DNA from: Pacificispira sp040217575
GTDB lineage: Bacteria > Pseudomonadota > Alphaproteobacteria > UBA8366 > Aestuariispiraceae
Reading direction: 5' to 3'
Assembly (NCBI GenBank): GCA_040217575.1
Contig: JAVJPW010000006.1
Location: 682,001 to 746,000, forward strand
Length of the DNA: 64,000 bases
The stretch's first letter is position 1. Every line of letters begins with the position of its first letter. Positions 16,691-25,815 of this stretch are shown here, one piece after another. Made by a program: the position numbers and the translations under genes. The notes under the pieces were generated by a model. The model made no database searches. It was not told the origin of the DNA and saw only the letters and a program-made list of their open reading frames with translations.

Positions 16691-19045
16691 ATGACGGGAG
16701 CACTCATCGGATCCATCATTTTGTGGTTGATCGTCGCGATCATCGCAATCGTGGTGATCGTCTACCTCTTGAACTGGCTCTACCACCGTTCGACCAAGGA
16801 AGTCGCCTTCGTGCGAACCGGCTTCGGTGGGGAAACCGTTGTGATAAACGGCGGGGCGCTGGTGTTACCCATCATACATGAAGTGACGCCGGTAAACCTG
16901 AATGTCGTGCGCATTGCGGTGGAACGCGCGAAGGAAGAAGCCGTCATCACCCGCGACAGGATGCGCGTCGATATCGAGGCGGAGTTCTTCGTCCGTGTCG
17001 CCCAGAACCGGGATTCGGTTGCCGCCGCGGCATCAACCCTTGGGCGCCGGATGATGGAACCGGACAGTCTGGCCGACCTGTTGAACGGTAAATTCGTCGG
17101 CGCGCTGCGGTCTGTCGCGGCGGAAATGACCCTGGATGAAATGCACGAACGGCGCGGCGATTTCGTGGTCGAAGTCGCGTCCCGCGCGGCCGAAGCGCTG
17201 GCACGGAACGGGCTTGAGCTTGAATCCGTCGCGATCACCGACCTGGACCAGACGGATCTGGAATATTTCAATCCGGCGAACCGGTTCGACGCGGAAGGTC
17301 TGACCGAACTGATTGAAAGGATCGAAAGCCGGCGGAAACTTCGCAACGACATCGAACAATCGTCGATGCTTGCCATCCGGTCCCGGAACCTGGAAGCGGA
17401 GAAGGAATCCCTGAAGCTGGAGCAGGAAAGCCAAAGCTCCCGCCTGGATCAGGAACGTGCCCTGGAGGCGATGCGCGCGGAACAGCGCGCCACGATACAG
17501 CGCACCCGCGTCGCACAGGAAGCCGAAGCGGAAAAATCCCGGATCGAAAGCGAACACGAGACCCGTCGTTTTGATATCGATAAGCGGCGCACGCTGGAAG
17601 AAGCAGAAATCAAGGCGCATCAGGAAATCGAAGCCGCCCGTATCGCCCAGGAACGCGCGCTGGAACAGGCCCGTATCGAACGGGAAAAGATTCTGCGCTC
17701 GGAACAGATCAAACAGCGCCACGATATCGAAACCAACGAAATTTCGGCGAACGAGGATATCGAACGCACCCGCATCGTCTCGGAACGACAGCTTGCGGAA
17801 GCCCGCATCGCGGCAGAGCAGGAAACCGAAAGCCGAGAGATCGCAAGGAACCGCGAAATCGAGAAGGCGCGCATTGAACGCGATAAACTGATCCAGGCGC
17901 AGCAGATCGCACAGCGTCAGGCGATCGAAGCGGCGGAAGTGGCCGCCCGGGAAGAAGTTGAACGCGCCCGGATTCTGTCGGAACGCCAGCTGACAGAGGA
18001 TCGCATTACCTCGCAACAGGAGACGGAGGCACGCGACATTGCGCGCAACCATCAGGTGGAAAAGGCACGGATCGAAGCGAAAGAGGAACTGGAACAGGCA
18101 CAGATTGCCTCCGACCGCCAGTTGCGGGTGGCCCGTGTCGAAGCCGAAGAACAGCATTCGGCCCGCCTGGTAAAACGCAACGAACATATCGAACAGATCA
18201 GGATTGCGACCGAACAGGCACTGGATAAGACACGCATCGAACGGGAACGCCTGTTGAAGTCGCAGGAAATCGCCCAGCGTCAGTCGATCGAGGAGGCGGA
18301 GATTTCCGCGAACGAGGAAATCGAAGGTGCCCGGATTGCATCAGACCGGGGGCTGGACGAAGCCCGCATCCTGAAACAGCAGGATCTGAAGAAGCTGGAA
18401 ATCCAGCGGGAACAGGTTCTGGAACTGGTCGAAATCGAACGTCAGATCGCCATTCTGAACAAGAAGGCACAGGAAGCGGCAACGCGCATCGAAACCGAAG
18501 CGGCCCGTGCAAAGGCCGTGGAGGCGGAAGAGGCGGTTGCCACCGTCCGCGAAAAGCGGATTGCGGAACGTGTCGCCGAAATCGACCGTCTGATGGCCAA
18601 GAAGGACGCGGATTCCGCCCTGATCGCCGCCGAAGCGGCAAAGGTCACGGACGCCGTCGCGGCGGAAGCCCAGCGACTGCGGAATGAGGCCGAAAACGTG
18701 CTGACGGTAGAGGCGCGCGCGTCGCTCCTGAAGACGAAACTGGTCGAACGCCTGGAAGGGATCGTGCGCGAGAGCGTCCGCCCGATCGAGAATATCGAAG
18801 GCATCAAGATTCTGCATGTCGACGGCCTTGGCGGAGACGGTGGCGGAAAGGGTCGTTCCCCGACGGACGAAGTGATCGACAGTGCGTTGCGCTATCGCGT
18901 GCAGGCCCCACTGATCGACGAAGTGATGAAGGAGATCGGCGTCGAAGGGTCCAACGTGGCCCGTATGGGCGATGTGTTTCGCGCGGCAAAGGATGCACAA
19001 AGCATCGCGAAGGGGGCCGCCAAGAAAGACGGGGATGAGGACTAA
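16691..19045 (+). CDS. Flotillin-like SPFH protein with very long hendecad coiled coil
   Basis: A 784-residue protein with an N-terminal membrane helix (about residues 7-28), an SPFH/band-7 domain (about 36-215) and a very long charged alpha-helical region. A Gly-containing tail includes the flotillin-like end (ENIEGIKILHVDGLGG, VQAPLIDEVMKEIG). Residues 250-590 are 31 unbroken units of 11 residues. Bacterial flotillins are usually about 500-650 residues and scaffold membrane protein assemblies. It lies inside a transporter/catabolic operon without the NfeD partner gene often found beside flotillin genes. Start: ATG preceded by AAGGA. Confidence 0.9.
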   Translation: MTGALIGSIILWLIVAIIAIVVIVYLLNWLYHRSTKEVAFVRTGFGGETVVINGGALVLPIIHEVTPVNLNVVRIAVERAKEEAVITRDRMRVDIEAEFFVRVAQNRDSVAAAASTLGRRMMEPDSLADLLNGKFVGALRSVAAEMTLDEMHERRGDFVVEVASRAAEALARNGLELESVAITDLDQTDLEYFNPANRFDAEGLTELIERIESRRKLRNDIEQSSMLAIRSRNLEAEKESLKLEQESQSSRLDQERALEAMRAEQRATIQRTRVAQEAEAEKSRIESEHETRRFDIDKRRTLEEAEIKAHQEIEAARIAQERALEQARIEREKILRSEQIKQRHDIETNEISANEDIERTRIVSERQLAEARIAAEQETESREIARNREIEKARIERDKLIQAQQIAQRQAIEAAEVAAREEVERARILSERQLTEDRITSQQETEARDIARNHQVEKARIEAKEELEQAQIASDRQLRVARVEAEEQHSARLVKRNEHIEQIRIATEQALDKTRIERERLLKSQEIAQRQSIEEAEISANEEIEGARIASDRGLDEARILKQQDLKKLEIQREQVLELVEIERQIAILNKKAQEAATRIETEAARAKAVEAEEAVATVREKRIAERVAEIDRLMAKKDADSALIAAEAAKVTDAVAAEAQRLRNEAENVLTVEARASLLKTKLVERLEGIVRESVRPIENIEGIKILHVDGLGGDGGGKGRSPTDEVIDSALRYRVQAPLIDEVMKEIGVEGSNVARMGDVFRAAKDAQSIAKGAAKKDGDED
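17438..18460 (+). repeat. 31 tandem 33-bp coding units (11-residue hendecads)
   Basis: Reading residues 250-590 of the flotillin in blocks of 11 gives 31 consecutive units without an insertion or deletion. Examples are ARIEREKILRS, TRIVSERQLAE, ARILSERQLTE, AEISANEEIEG and ARIASDRGLDE. Isoleucine or leucine recurs at position 3 and Glu/Arg alternate elsewhere. Units 8-13 and 14-19 are near-copies of each other (a 66-residue higher-order repeat). The DNA copies are diverged, so the periodicity is held at protein level. Confidence 0.85.
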
Positions 19046-19048
19046 GCC

Positions 19049-19486
19049 ATGACGGAGGTCTATGTCTCCTCGGTGATCGGCGCGTCGGCGGACAATGTGT
19101 GGGCGCGAATCCGCGATTTCAACGCATTGCCCAACTGGCACCCTGCGATCCGTGAAAGCCGGATCGAAGGCGGCGCGCCGTCTGACCAGGTAGGTTGCGT
19201 CCGTGCCTTCTATACACAGGATGGCGGGTTCATCCGCGAACGGCTGCTTGCGCTGTCGGATTTCGAGTTCTGCTGTACCTATTCAATTCTGGAAAGCCCT
19301 ATGGGGGTCGAAAACTATGTCGCGACCCTGAGGCTTACGCCGATTACCGATGGCGAACGGACTTTTGCGGAATGGTCCGCGGAGTTCGACTGTGTGCCGG
19401 AACGGGAAGCGGAACTCATGGACCTGATCGGCAACAGTGTGTTTCAGGGCGGCTTTGACGCGCTGAAGAAGCATTTCGGCGGATAG
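19049..19486 (+). CDS. SRPBCC family protein
   Basis: A 145-residue protein of the START/SRPBCC (polyketide cyclase/dehydrase-like) fold: VSSVIGASADNVWARIRDFNALPNWHP, then EGGAPSDQVGCVRAF and a C-terminal helix VFQGGFDALKKHFG. Such proteins bind small hydrophobic ligands, and some catalyse cyclisation or hydrolysis. It begins 3 bases after the flotillin stop. It is clearly homologous to the N-terminal domain of the next protein, so the two arose by duplication. The substrate is unknown. Confidence 0.85.
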   Translation: MTEVYVSSVIGASADNVWARIRDFNALPNWHPAIRESRIEGGAPSDQVGCVRAFYTQDGGFIRERLLALSDFEFCCTYSILESPMGVENYVATLRLTPITDGERTFAEWSAEFDCVPEREAELMDLIGNSVFQGGFDALKKHFGG

Positions 19487-19490
19487 GGTC

Positions 19491-21008
19491 ATGGCGACGG
19501 TGCGTCGATCAACAATTGTGGATGCGCCGGTCGACGCAGTCTGGCAGGTCGTGCGGGATTTCAACGGTCATGACCGCTGGCACCCGGCGGTATCGACCAG
19601 TCGGATTGAAAGGGGGTTGCGTTCGGACCAGATCGGCGCGGTCCGGGATTTTCGCCTTTCCGGCGGGGAGAAGGTGAAGGAAAAGCTGTTGGGCCTGTCG
19701 GACAGGGACCATAGTTTTCGCTATACGATTACCGAAGCGGATGTGCCGCTGAGAAACTATGTTGCTGAAGTAAGCCTGAAACCCGTGACCGACGGAAACC
19801 GGACCTTCTGGCAATGGTCTTCCCGGTTCGACACGCCGCCCGGTCAGGAACGCGAACTCAGCGATCTGGTCGCCCAGGGAGTGTACGAGGCGGGTTTTCA
19901 GGCGGTGCGTGAAATTGTTGAAAACCGACCGCGCCCCCAGCCCGCGCCTAAGCCGGTGTCGACGCCCGGTTCCGCTGTCGCGACCAATCCGGGGGCGGGC
20001 AGCGCGCTGGAGGGGCAGGCGATTACGGTCGACCGGCATGGCGGGCCGGATGTGATGCGCATGGCGTCAACGACCGCACCGCCGCCGGGCCCGGGTCAGG
20101 TGCGCATTCGGCACAGCGCGATTGGTGTCAATTTCATCGATGTCTATTGCCGGACCGGCTATTTCGACCTGTTGCAGCCGCCTGGAGTTCCGGGGATGGA
20201 AGCGGCGGGCGTCGTCATTGATGTCGGGACCGGTGTGCGTCACCTGTCCCCCGGACAGCGTGTCGGCTATGCCTGTCCGCCGGTCGGTGCCTATGCCACC
20301 GTGCGGACCATGGCGGCAGACCTTGTGATCCCTTTGCCGGATGCAATCGGGGATGATGTGGCAGCAGCCGGCCTGTTGAAGGGCATAACCGCGGAATTTC
20401 TGCTGCACACGGTGCATCCGGTGAAACGGGGCGAAACGGTTCTGGTCTATGCCCCTGCGGGCGGGGTGGGTCGGATACTTTGCCAATGGGCCAACCATCT
20501 GGGTGCGCGCGTCATCGGCGCAACATCCAGTGCCGGAAAGGCGGACATTGCGCGTGCATGCGGCGCGCATGATGTCGTAACGCCGGGCGAAGACAGTTTG
20601 GAAGACCAGGTAATGGCCCTGACCCGGGGACACGGCGCAGACGTAATCTATGACGCCGTCGGTCGGGACAGTTTCGCACATTCCGTCGCCGCGCTGGCCA
20701 TTGGCGGGCATCTGGTAAGTTACGGTCAGGCGTCCGGCGACATCGGCAAGTGGGACATCGGGTCCCTGGCGTCCAAATCGGCCACCATATCCCGCCCCAA
20801 CTATGGGCACTACACCGACACGCGCGAAAAGCTGGACCGGATCACGACGCGCCTGTTCGACATGATCAATCGCCGGATTGTCACGGTCGACATCGGCCAG
20901 CGATTTGCCCTGCGCGACGCTGCCGATGCACATCGCGCCCTGGAAGGGCGGCGCACCACCGGTTCCACCATACTTGTTCCAGATACCCCAAGCGGAGGCA
21001 GTTTATGA
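19491..21008 (+). CDS. SRPBCC domain fused to quinone oxidoreductase-type MDR enzyme
   Basis: A 505-residue fusion. Residues 1-145 repeat the SRPBCC fold of the upstream protein (VDAPVDAVWQVVRDFNGHDRWHP). A Pro/Ala-rich linker of about 30 residues follows. From residue 178 on there is a complete zinc-free MDR of the NADPH:quinone reductase (QOR) kind: GVNFIDVYCRTGYFDLL, PGMEAAGVVIDVG and the nucleotide-binding motif VLVYAPAGGVGRILCQWA. The ligand-binding domain may present a substrate to the reductase. No frameshift or internal start suggests two separate genes. Confidence 0.88.
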   Translation: MATVRRSTIVDAPVDAVWQVVRDFNGHDRWHPAVSTSRIERGLRSDQIGAVRDFRLSGGEKVKEKLLGLSDRDHSFRYTITEADVPLRNYVAEVSLKPVTDGNRTFWQWSSRFDTPPGQERELSDLVAQGVYEAGFQAVREIVENRPRPQPAPKPVSTPGSAVATNPGAGSALEGQAITVDRHGGPDVMRMASTTAPPPGPGQVRIRHSAIGVNFIDVYCRTGYFDLLQPPGVPGMEAAGVVIDVGTGVRHLSPGQRVGYACPPVGAYATVRTMAADLVIPLPDAIGDDVAAAGLLKGITAEFLLHTVHPVKRGETVLVYAPAGGVGRILCQWANHLGARVIGATSSAGKADIARACGAHDVVTPGEDSLEDQVMALTRGHGADVIYDAVGRDSFAHSVAALAIGGHLVSYGQASGDIGKWDIGSLASKSATISRPNYGHYTDTREKLDRITTRLFDMINRRIVTVDIGQRFALRDAADAHRALEGRRTTGSTILVPDTPSGGSL

Positions 21009-21871
21009 AATTTGTTGCATTCGACTGGCAGGGTGCCAGCCACCTGGGCCGATTGGATACGGACGGCACGACAATCCATCGGTTCGACCTTCCGCCCGAT
21101 TCCGCGGCGGAAGCAGGTGTAACCGCGCTGATCGGCGCGGACCTTCCCGCGGTCGCGGGAACGGTGGCCTTGGGGGATGTGCGGTTGCGTGCGCCGGTGC
21201 CGCGTCCACGGCGCAACATCTTCTGCGTCGGCAAGAATTATCATGAACATGCCCATGAATTCGCGAAATCCGGTTTCGATTCTTCGGCGGCGCAGGGTGC
21301 GGTTCCAAAGGCGCCGATCGTCTTTTCCAAGGTCCCTGAATGCGTGGTCGCGCAAGGGGACGCGGTCAGGATCGACGCCGACGTATCGACGGCCATCGAC
21401 TATGAAGCAGAACTGGCGGTGATCATAGGAACCGGGGGACGGAACATCCGGGCGGAAGATGCCTTATCCCATGTCTGGGGATACACGATCGTCAACGACG
21501 TAACGGCGCGGGATCTGCAAAGCCATCACAGCCAGTGGCTGATCGGAAAGTCGCAGGACACGTTCTGCCCCATGGGGCCGTGCGCCGTGACAGCGGATGA
21601 AATCGACCTGTCGGATACGAAGGTGCAGTGCTGGGTCAATGGCGAACTGCGCCAGGATTCGAATACCGGACTTCTGATCTTCGACGTTCCCACAATCATC
21701 GCGGCCATTTCGAACGGCGTGACCCTGCGCCCGGGCGATGTAATCGCGACCGGAACACCGGCAGGTGTCGGTATCGGCTTTAAGCCGCCGAAATATCTGG
21801 TGCCGGGCGACCGTGTAAAGGTCGAAATCGGCGGTATCGGAGCCCTGGAAAACCCGGTGGAGGCGGCGTGA
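21005..21871 (+). CDS. Fumarylacetoacetate hydrolase family protein
   Basis: A 288-residue FAH-fold protein. Marks are NIFCVGKNYHEHAHEF, the metal-ligand region TAIDYEAELAVIIG, VTARDLQSHHSQWLIGKS and GDVIATGTPAGVG. Family members hydrolyse or decarboxylate beta-diketo acids and oxaloacetate-like compounds after ring cleavage. The ATG overlaps the preceding stop (ATGA) and has GGAGG six bases upstream. It is distinct from the longer fumarylacetoacetase at 24577. The substrate is not determinable. Confidence 0.9.
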   Translation: MKFVAFDWQGASHLGRLDTDGTTIHRFDLPPDSAAEAGVTALIGADLPAVAGTVALGDVRLRAPVPRPRRNIFCVGKNYHEHAHEFAKSGFDSSAAQGAVPKAPIVFSKVPECVVAQGDAVRIDADVSTAIDYEAELAVIIGTGGRNIRAEDALSHVWGYTIVNDVTARDLQSHHSQWLIGKSQDTFCPMGPCAVTADEIDLSDTKVQCWVNGELRQDSNTGLLIFDVPTIIAAISNGVTLRPGDVIATGTPAGVGIGFKPPKYLVPGDRVKVEIGGIGALENPVEAA

Positions 21872-21875
21872 CCCG

Positions 21876-22655
21876 ATGACCGACCACCGACTTGGCGGAC
21901 TGGTAACGGAAGTATCCGGCGACGGCCCGGCCGTGGTCATGGTGCATGGGCTGGGCGGCAGTTCGAACAGCTTTCAGCCGATCGTCGGTGTTCTGGAAGG
22001 CTATAGAATCCTCCGGATCGACCTGCCGGGCGCCGGCCGTTCCGGAATGCGACCGGGCTTGACCGGACTGACGGGGCTTTGTTCTGCGGTCCGCGACGTC
22101 ATGCGGTCGCTTGGAATCCACAAGGCACATATGGTCGGGCATTCCATGGGCACGCTGATCTGTCAGTATCTGGCGGTTTCGAACCCTGAAATGGTCGCAA
22201 GCCTGACCCTGTACGGTCCGATCCTGGAACCGCCGCTGCCGGCGCGCGATGCGCTGCGGCAGCGGGCGGAAGCCGCCAGGCGGGACGGCATGGCCGGAAT
22301 TGCGGACGCGGTTTCAACCGCCAGCCTGTCGGCGGAAACGCGGGAAAGGAATACCCCTGCCGTTGCCTTCGTGCGGGAAAGCCTGATGCGGCAAGACCCG
22401 AAAGGCTATGCCCTGCATTGCGAGGCGCTGGCGACGTGTGAACCTGCCGACCATGCGGCGATTCAGGTTCCGACGGCGTTGATCGCGGGGCGCCAGGATG
22501 TCGTGGCCCCGGTTGCGATGGTCGAACGGCTGGGTAACGCGATTGCGGGTGCCCGGGTCGAAATCATGCCGGCCTGCGGTCATTGGATGATGATAGAATG
22601 GCCGGTCATCGCGGGCCGATTGTTGAAGCATTATATCAACCGGTTTTCGCTCTGA
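21876..22655 (+). CDS. Alpha/beta hydrolase
   Basis: A 259-residue alpha/beta hydrolase: oxyanion region VMVHGLGGSSNSF, nucleophile elbow GHSMGT, a C-terminal GRQDVVAPV acid region, and the catalytic His in MPACGHWMMIE. It resembles C-C bond hydrolases and enol-lactonases of aromatic degradation. It starts 4 bases after the FAH gene, so it is translated from the same message. Confidence 0.9.
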   Translation: MTDHRLGGLVTEVSGDGPAVVMVHGLGGSSNSFQPIVGVLEGYRILRIDLPGAGRSGMRPGLTGLTGLCSAVRDVMRSLGIHKAHMVGHSMGTLICQYLAVSNPEMVASLTLYGPILEPPLPARDALRQRAEAARRDGMAGIADAVSTASLSAETRERNTPAVAFVRESLMRQDPKGYALHCEALATCEPADHAAIQVPTALIAGRQDVVAPVAMVERLGNAIAGARVEIMPACGHWMMIEWPVIAGRLLKHYINRFSL

Positions 22656-22698
22656 CCCGCCCCGGACGACGGGCGGGCAAGAATAGGGAGGACAGACA

Positions 22699-24042
22699 AT
22701 GTCGGACACAGAATTTACCGGATGGGGCGGTCGCGGCAGCAATGGAAACGGGAACGGGACGCCCGAGATCACCTTTTCGAACGTCCGCGTCCTGGACGCG
22801 ACGGGTGAAGCCCCCTTCATGGGGGAGGTCACGGTCCAGGGGAACCGCATCAAGTCGGTGACCCGGTCCGGTTCGTCCATGAGCTGGGGCACGACCGGTG
22901 GCCAGCGTATCGACGGTCGTGGCATGACCCTGATGCCCGGCCTGTGTGATGCGCACCTTCATCTAAGTTGGAACAACGCGCCGGGCATCGATCCGATCCA
23001 GATGATGCCGGTAGAGGAACACACGCTGAACTGCATCCTGATGGCAAAGCTGCTGATCGATTCAGGGTTCACCATGGGCTATGGCGCGGCAGCGGCCAAA
23101 CCCCGCCTGGACGTGGTCATTCGCAATGCGATCAATGCCGGCCAGGTGCCGGGGCCGCGCTATACCGCGGCCGGTCCCGAAATCACCTCTGTCGGTGGAC
23201 TGGGGGATGCGACCCTGCCGCATATTCCCCATGAGGGGCTGAACCTGGGCATTGTCTGTTCGGGGCCGGAGGATGTGCGCCGCAAGGTTCGCGAACTCAT
23301 GAAATGGGGCGTGGATACCATCAAGCTGAACCTGTCGGGTGAGGAAATCACCGGCATGGGCGCCGAAGAAAACCAGTTTTCCGACGAAGAAATCGCCATG
23401 GCGGTGAAGGAAGCAAAGGGGCGCGGCAAGCGGCTGGCGGCGCATGCGCGATCCAAGGAATCAATCCGGAAATGTGTCGAATTCGGGATCGAGATTATCT
23501 ATCACGCATCCTTCTCCGACGAGGAGACACTGGATATGCTGGAGGCGAACAAGGACAAGCATTTTGTCGCCCCCGGTATTGCGTGGCTGATCAATACCGC
23601 GCGGAACGCCGCGGACTATGGGATCAAGCCCGGCACCCCGATCACGATTGCCTATGAACGGGAGCTGGAACATGCGATTGACACGATGCAGAAGATGCGC
23701 AAACGCGGCATTCGGGTTCTGACCGGTGGCGACTATGGCTTCGCCTGGACACCCCACGGCACCAACGCGAAGGATCTTGAATATTTCGTCGACATGATTG
23801 GCTACACCCCGATGGAAGCCATTCAGGCGGCGACCAAGCTGGGTGGTCAGATCATGGGCATGGGCAATGAACTGGGCCAGATCAGGGAAGGTTATCTGGC
23901 GGACCTGCTGCTGGTCGACGGGGACCCGATCCGTGATGTGAAGGTCCTTCAGGACCGGTCGCGTCTGGTCGCGATCATGAAGGACGGAAAATTCCATAAG
24001 GCGCCCGAGAACGCGCCCATGGGTATGCGCCTTACGGCGTAA
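22699..24042 (+). CDS. Metal-dependent amidohydrolase (imidazolonepropionase-like)
   Basis: A 447-residue amidohydrolase superfamily enzyme. It has the HxH metal motif in GLCDAHLHLSW, a later AAHARSKES His, a YHASF His and the TGGDYGFAW aspartate. Its N-terminus carries a short Gly/Asn-rich stretch. Enzymes of this group hydrolyse cyclic amides, dipeptides or organophosphates, so the operon's substrate may contain an amide or lactam bond. A strong AGGGAGG ribosome site is seen. Confidence 0.9.
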   Translation: MSDTEFTGWGGRGSNGNGNGTPEITFSNVRVLDATGEAPFMGEVTVQGNRIKSVTRSGSSMSWGTTGGQRIDGRGMTLMPGLCDAHLHLSWNNAPGIDPIQMMPVEEHTLNCILMAKLLIDSGFTMGYGAAAAKPRLDVVIRNAINAGQVPGPRYTAAGPEITSVGGLGDATLPHIPHEGLNLGIVCSGPEDVRRKVRELMKWGVDTIKLNLSGEEITGMGAEENQFSDEEIAMAVKEAKGRGKRLAAHARSKESIRKCVEFGIEIIYHASFSDEETLDMLEANKDKHFVAPGIAWLINTARNAADYGIKPGTPITIAYERELEHAIDTMQKMRKRGIRVLTGGDYGFAWTPHGTNAKDLEYFVDMIGYTPMEAIQAATKLGGQIMGMGNELGQIREGYLADLLLVDGDPIRDVKVLQDRSRLVAIMKDGKFHKAPENAPMGMRLTA

Positions 24043-24069
24043 TCCACGCAACCGAAGGAGGAAGCCAGG

Positions 24070-24408
24070 ATGACCGAACAAGTGGGATCCGACATCGTAT
24101 TCGAGGATGAAAAGGTCCGGGTCTGGAACTTTGAACTAAGGCCGGGCGAATCGACCGCAATGCACACGCATGAACATGACTATATCTGGTACGCCATTTC
24201 CGGCGCGCCGCTGCAGTTGTACGACGAGAATGAAAAGGACCTGGGTGTTCTGGACGTTCCGACGGGTGCGGTGTTCAACCTGAAGCTCCGGGGAGATGAA
24301 ATCGAAATCGTCTCCGAACCAGGCAAGGGCATGCGTGCGCCGGTGCGTCACCGCGCGGTCAATGCGGGCAAAGAACCGTACCGGGAAATCCTGATCGAGT
24401 TCAAATAG
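24070..24408 (+). CDS. Small cupin-domain protein
   Basis: A 112-residue single-domain cupin with metal motif TAMHTHEHDYIWYAISG (H-x-H) and a second half ending KEPYREILIEF. Such proteins can be dioxygenases, isomerases or ligand sensors. GGAGG lies eight bases before the start. It closes the tightly packed part of the operon: 168 bases separate it from the next gene. Confidence 0.85.
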   Translation: MTEQVGSDIVFEDEKVRVWNFELRPGESTAMHTHEHDYIWYAISGAPLQLYDENEKDLGVLDVPTGAVFNLKLRGDEIEIVSEPGKGMRAPVRHRAVNAGKEPYREILIEFK

Positions 24409-24458
24409 GGGCCTTCCGTACCTGACGTCCCAAGCGTTACTTCCCCGGGGACGGGGTT

Positions 24459-24480
24459 TCGGCTTGTCCCCACGCCCGGA
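24459..24480 (+). other. Weak inverted repeat in the gap before the fumarylacetoacetase gene
   Basis: In the 168-base gap the text shows GGGGAC about 13 bases before GTCCCC. It could reduce read-through from the cupin gene, but no T-run follows and the stem is short. Coordinates are approximate. Confidence 0.2.
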
Positions 24481-24576
24481 AATGGGCATCGATGGGAACG
24501 CCCTGTCGCATTCGGGTTCCATTGCATATGGGATCCGGGCGGCGGGTTGCTTTGATGTTGGACGAGGCTGACCCCG

Positions 24577-25809
24577 ATGACCGACCTGATCCGTTCCTGG
24601 GTGGAAAGCGCGAATGACCCGAACGGCGAATTTCCGCTGAACAACCTTCCCTACGGGGTGTTTTCGACCGACGGAAAGGTGCCGCGCTGCGGTGTCGCCA
24701 TCGGTGACCACGTCATCGACCTGCACGGGCTGGAAGCGGCCGGGAAGCTGAATTTCGCCGGGACGCTGCAATCGGGCTGCTGGAATGCATTCATGGCGCT
24801 GGGCCGGGATGAATGGTCCCGGCTGCGGCAAACCCTGACGGCCATGTTGCGAGACGGGGCACCCGACACTGCATCGACGGAAGCCCAACTTGTTCCGTTA
24901 GCGGATGTGCGGTTGCACATGCCTTTCGCGGTAAGCGAATACACGGACTTCTATGCCAGCCGCCATCACGCGTTTAATGTCGGGTCCATGTTCCGTGGTC
25001 CCGAATATGCCTTGCCGCCGAACTGGCTGCACATTCCTGTCGGATACAATGGGCGCGCATCATCGGTCGTGGTTTCCGGAACGCCGGTGACCCGCCCGTC
25101 CGGCCAAATAAAGGGGCCGGACGACGCCGTGCCGCGCTTCGGAAAATCCGAACGCTTCGATATTGAATTGGAACTGGGTGCCATCGTTGGGCAGCCGTCT
25201 TCCGGGCCGATTTCCGTCGCACAGGCATATGACAATATTTTCGGCTATGTGCTTTTGAACGACTGGTCGGCGCGCGACATTCAGGCGTGGGAATATCAAC
25301 CGTTGGGGCCTTTCCAGTCCAAAGCGACCGCCACGACGATCAGCCCCTGGATCGTGACATCCGCCGCCTTGGAACCGTTTCGTGTTTCAACCCCGGAACG
25401 GCAGGTGCCGCTTCTGCCCTATCTTCACGAACCGGGCCCGATGCTCTTCGACATCGATTTGGAAATTGCGATTGAACCTGACGGGGGGACGGAGACCGTC
25501 CTGTCGTGCACGAACCACAGGGAATTGTATTATTCCGCGGCCCAGCAACTTGCCCATCACACCAGCTGCGGGTGCCCCATGCGCGTGGGGGACCTTCTGG
25601 GGTCGGGGACGATATCGGGCCCGGAAAAAGGCAATCGCGGTTCCCTTCTGGAATTGTCCTGGGGTGGGAAGGAACCGATTGAAATTTCGGGCGGGACCCG
25701 GTCCTTCGTCGAAGACGGCGACACGCTGACACTGCGCGGTCATGCCCGTGGTGACGGCTACAGGGTCGGTTTCGGATCCTGTTCGGGGACCGTCATGCCG
25801 GCCGCATAA
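24577..25809 (+). CDS. fahA: Fumarylacetoacetase
   Basis: A 410-residue protein of usual length for bacterial fumarylacetoacetase. The N-terminal SH3-like domain (NNLPYGVFSTDGKVPRCGVAIG) is followed by the FAH catalytic domain with SEYTDFYASRHHAFNVG, SSVVVSGTPVTRPSGQ, DIELELGAIVG and LNDWSARDIQAWEYQPLGPF. The known reaction splits fumarylacetoacetate to fumarate and acetoacetate at the end of tyrosine/homogentisate catabolism. No homogentisate dioxygenase or maleylacetoacetate isomerase is in the window, so it may act on an analogous product of this operon. GAGG lies nine bases upstream of the start. Confidence 0.88.
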   Translation: MTDLIRSWVESANDPNGEFPLNNLPYGVFSTDGKVPRCGVAIGDHVIDLHGLEAAGKLNFAGTLQSGCWNAFMALGRDEWSRLRQTLTAMLRDGAPDTASTEAQLVPLADVRLHMPFAVSEYTDFYASRHHAFNVGSMFRGPEYALPPNWLHIPVGYNGRASSVVVSGTPVTRPSGQIKGPDDAVPRFGKSERFDIELELGAIVGQPSSGPISVAQAYDNIFGYVLLNDWSARDIQAWEYQPLGPFQSKATATTISPWIVTSAALEPFRVSTPERQVPLLPYLHEPGPMLFDIDLEIAIEPDGGTETVLSCTNHRELYYSAAQQLAHHTSCGCPMRVGDLLGSGTISGPEKGNRGSLLELSWGGKEPIEISGGTRSFVEDGDTLTLRGHARGDGYRVGFGSCSGTVMPAA

Positions 25810-25815
25810 GCAACG

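Noticed and set aside
17438..18460. 33-bp periodic DNA considered as a CRISPR array or satellite
   Set aside because: The units are diverged at DNA level, have no spacers, and encode continuous hendecads in one frame.
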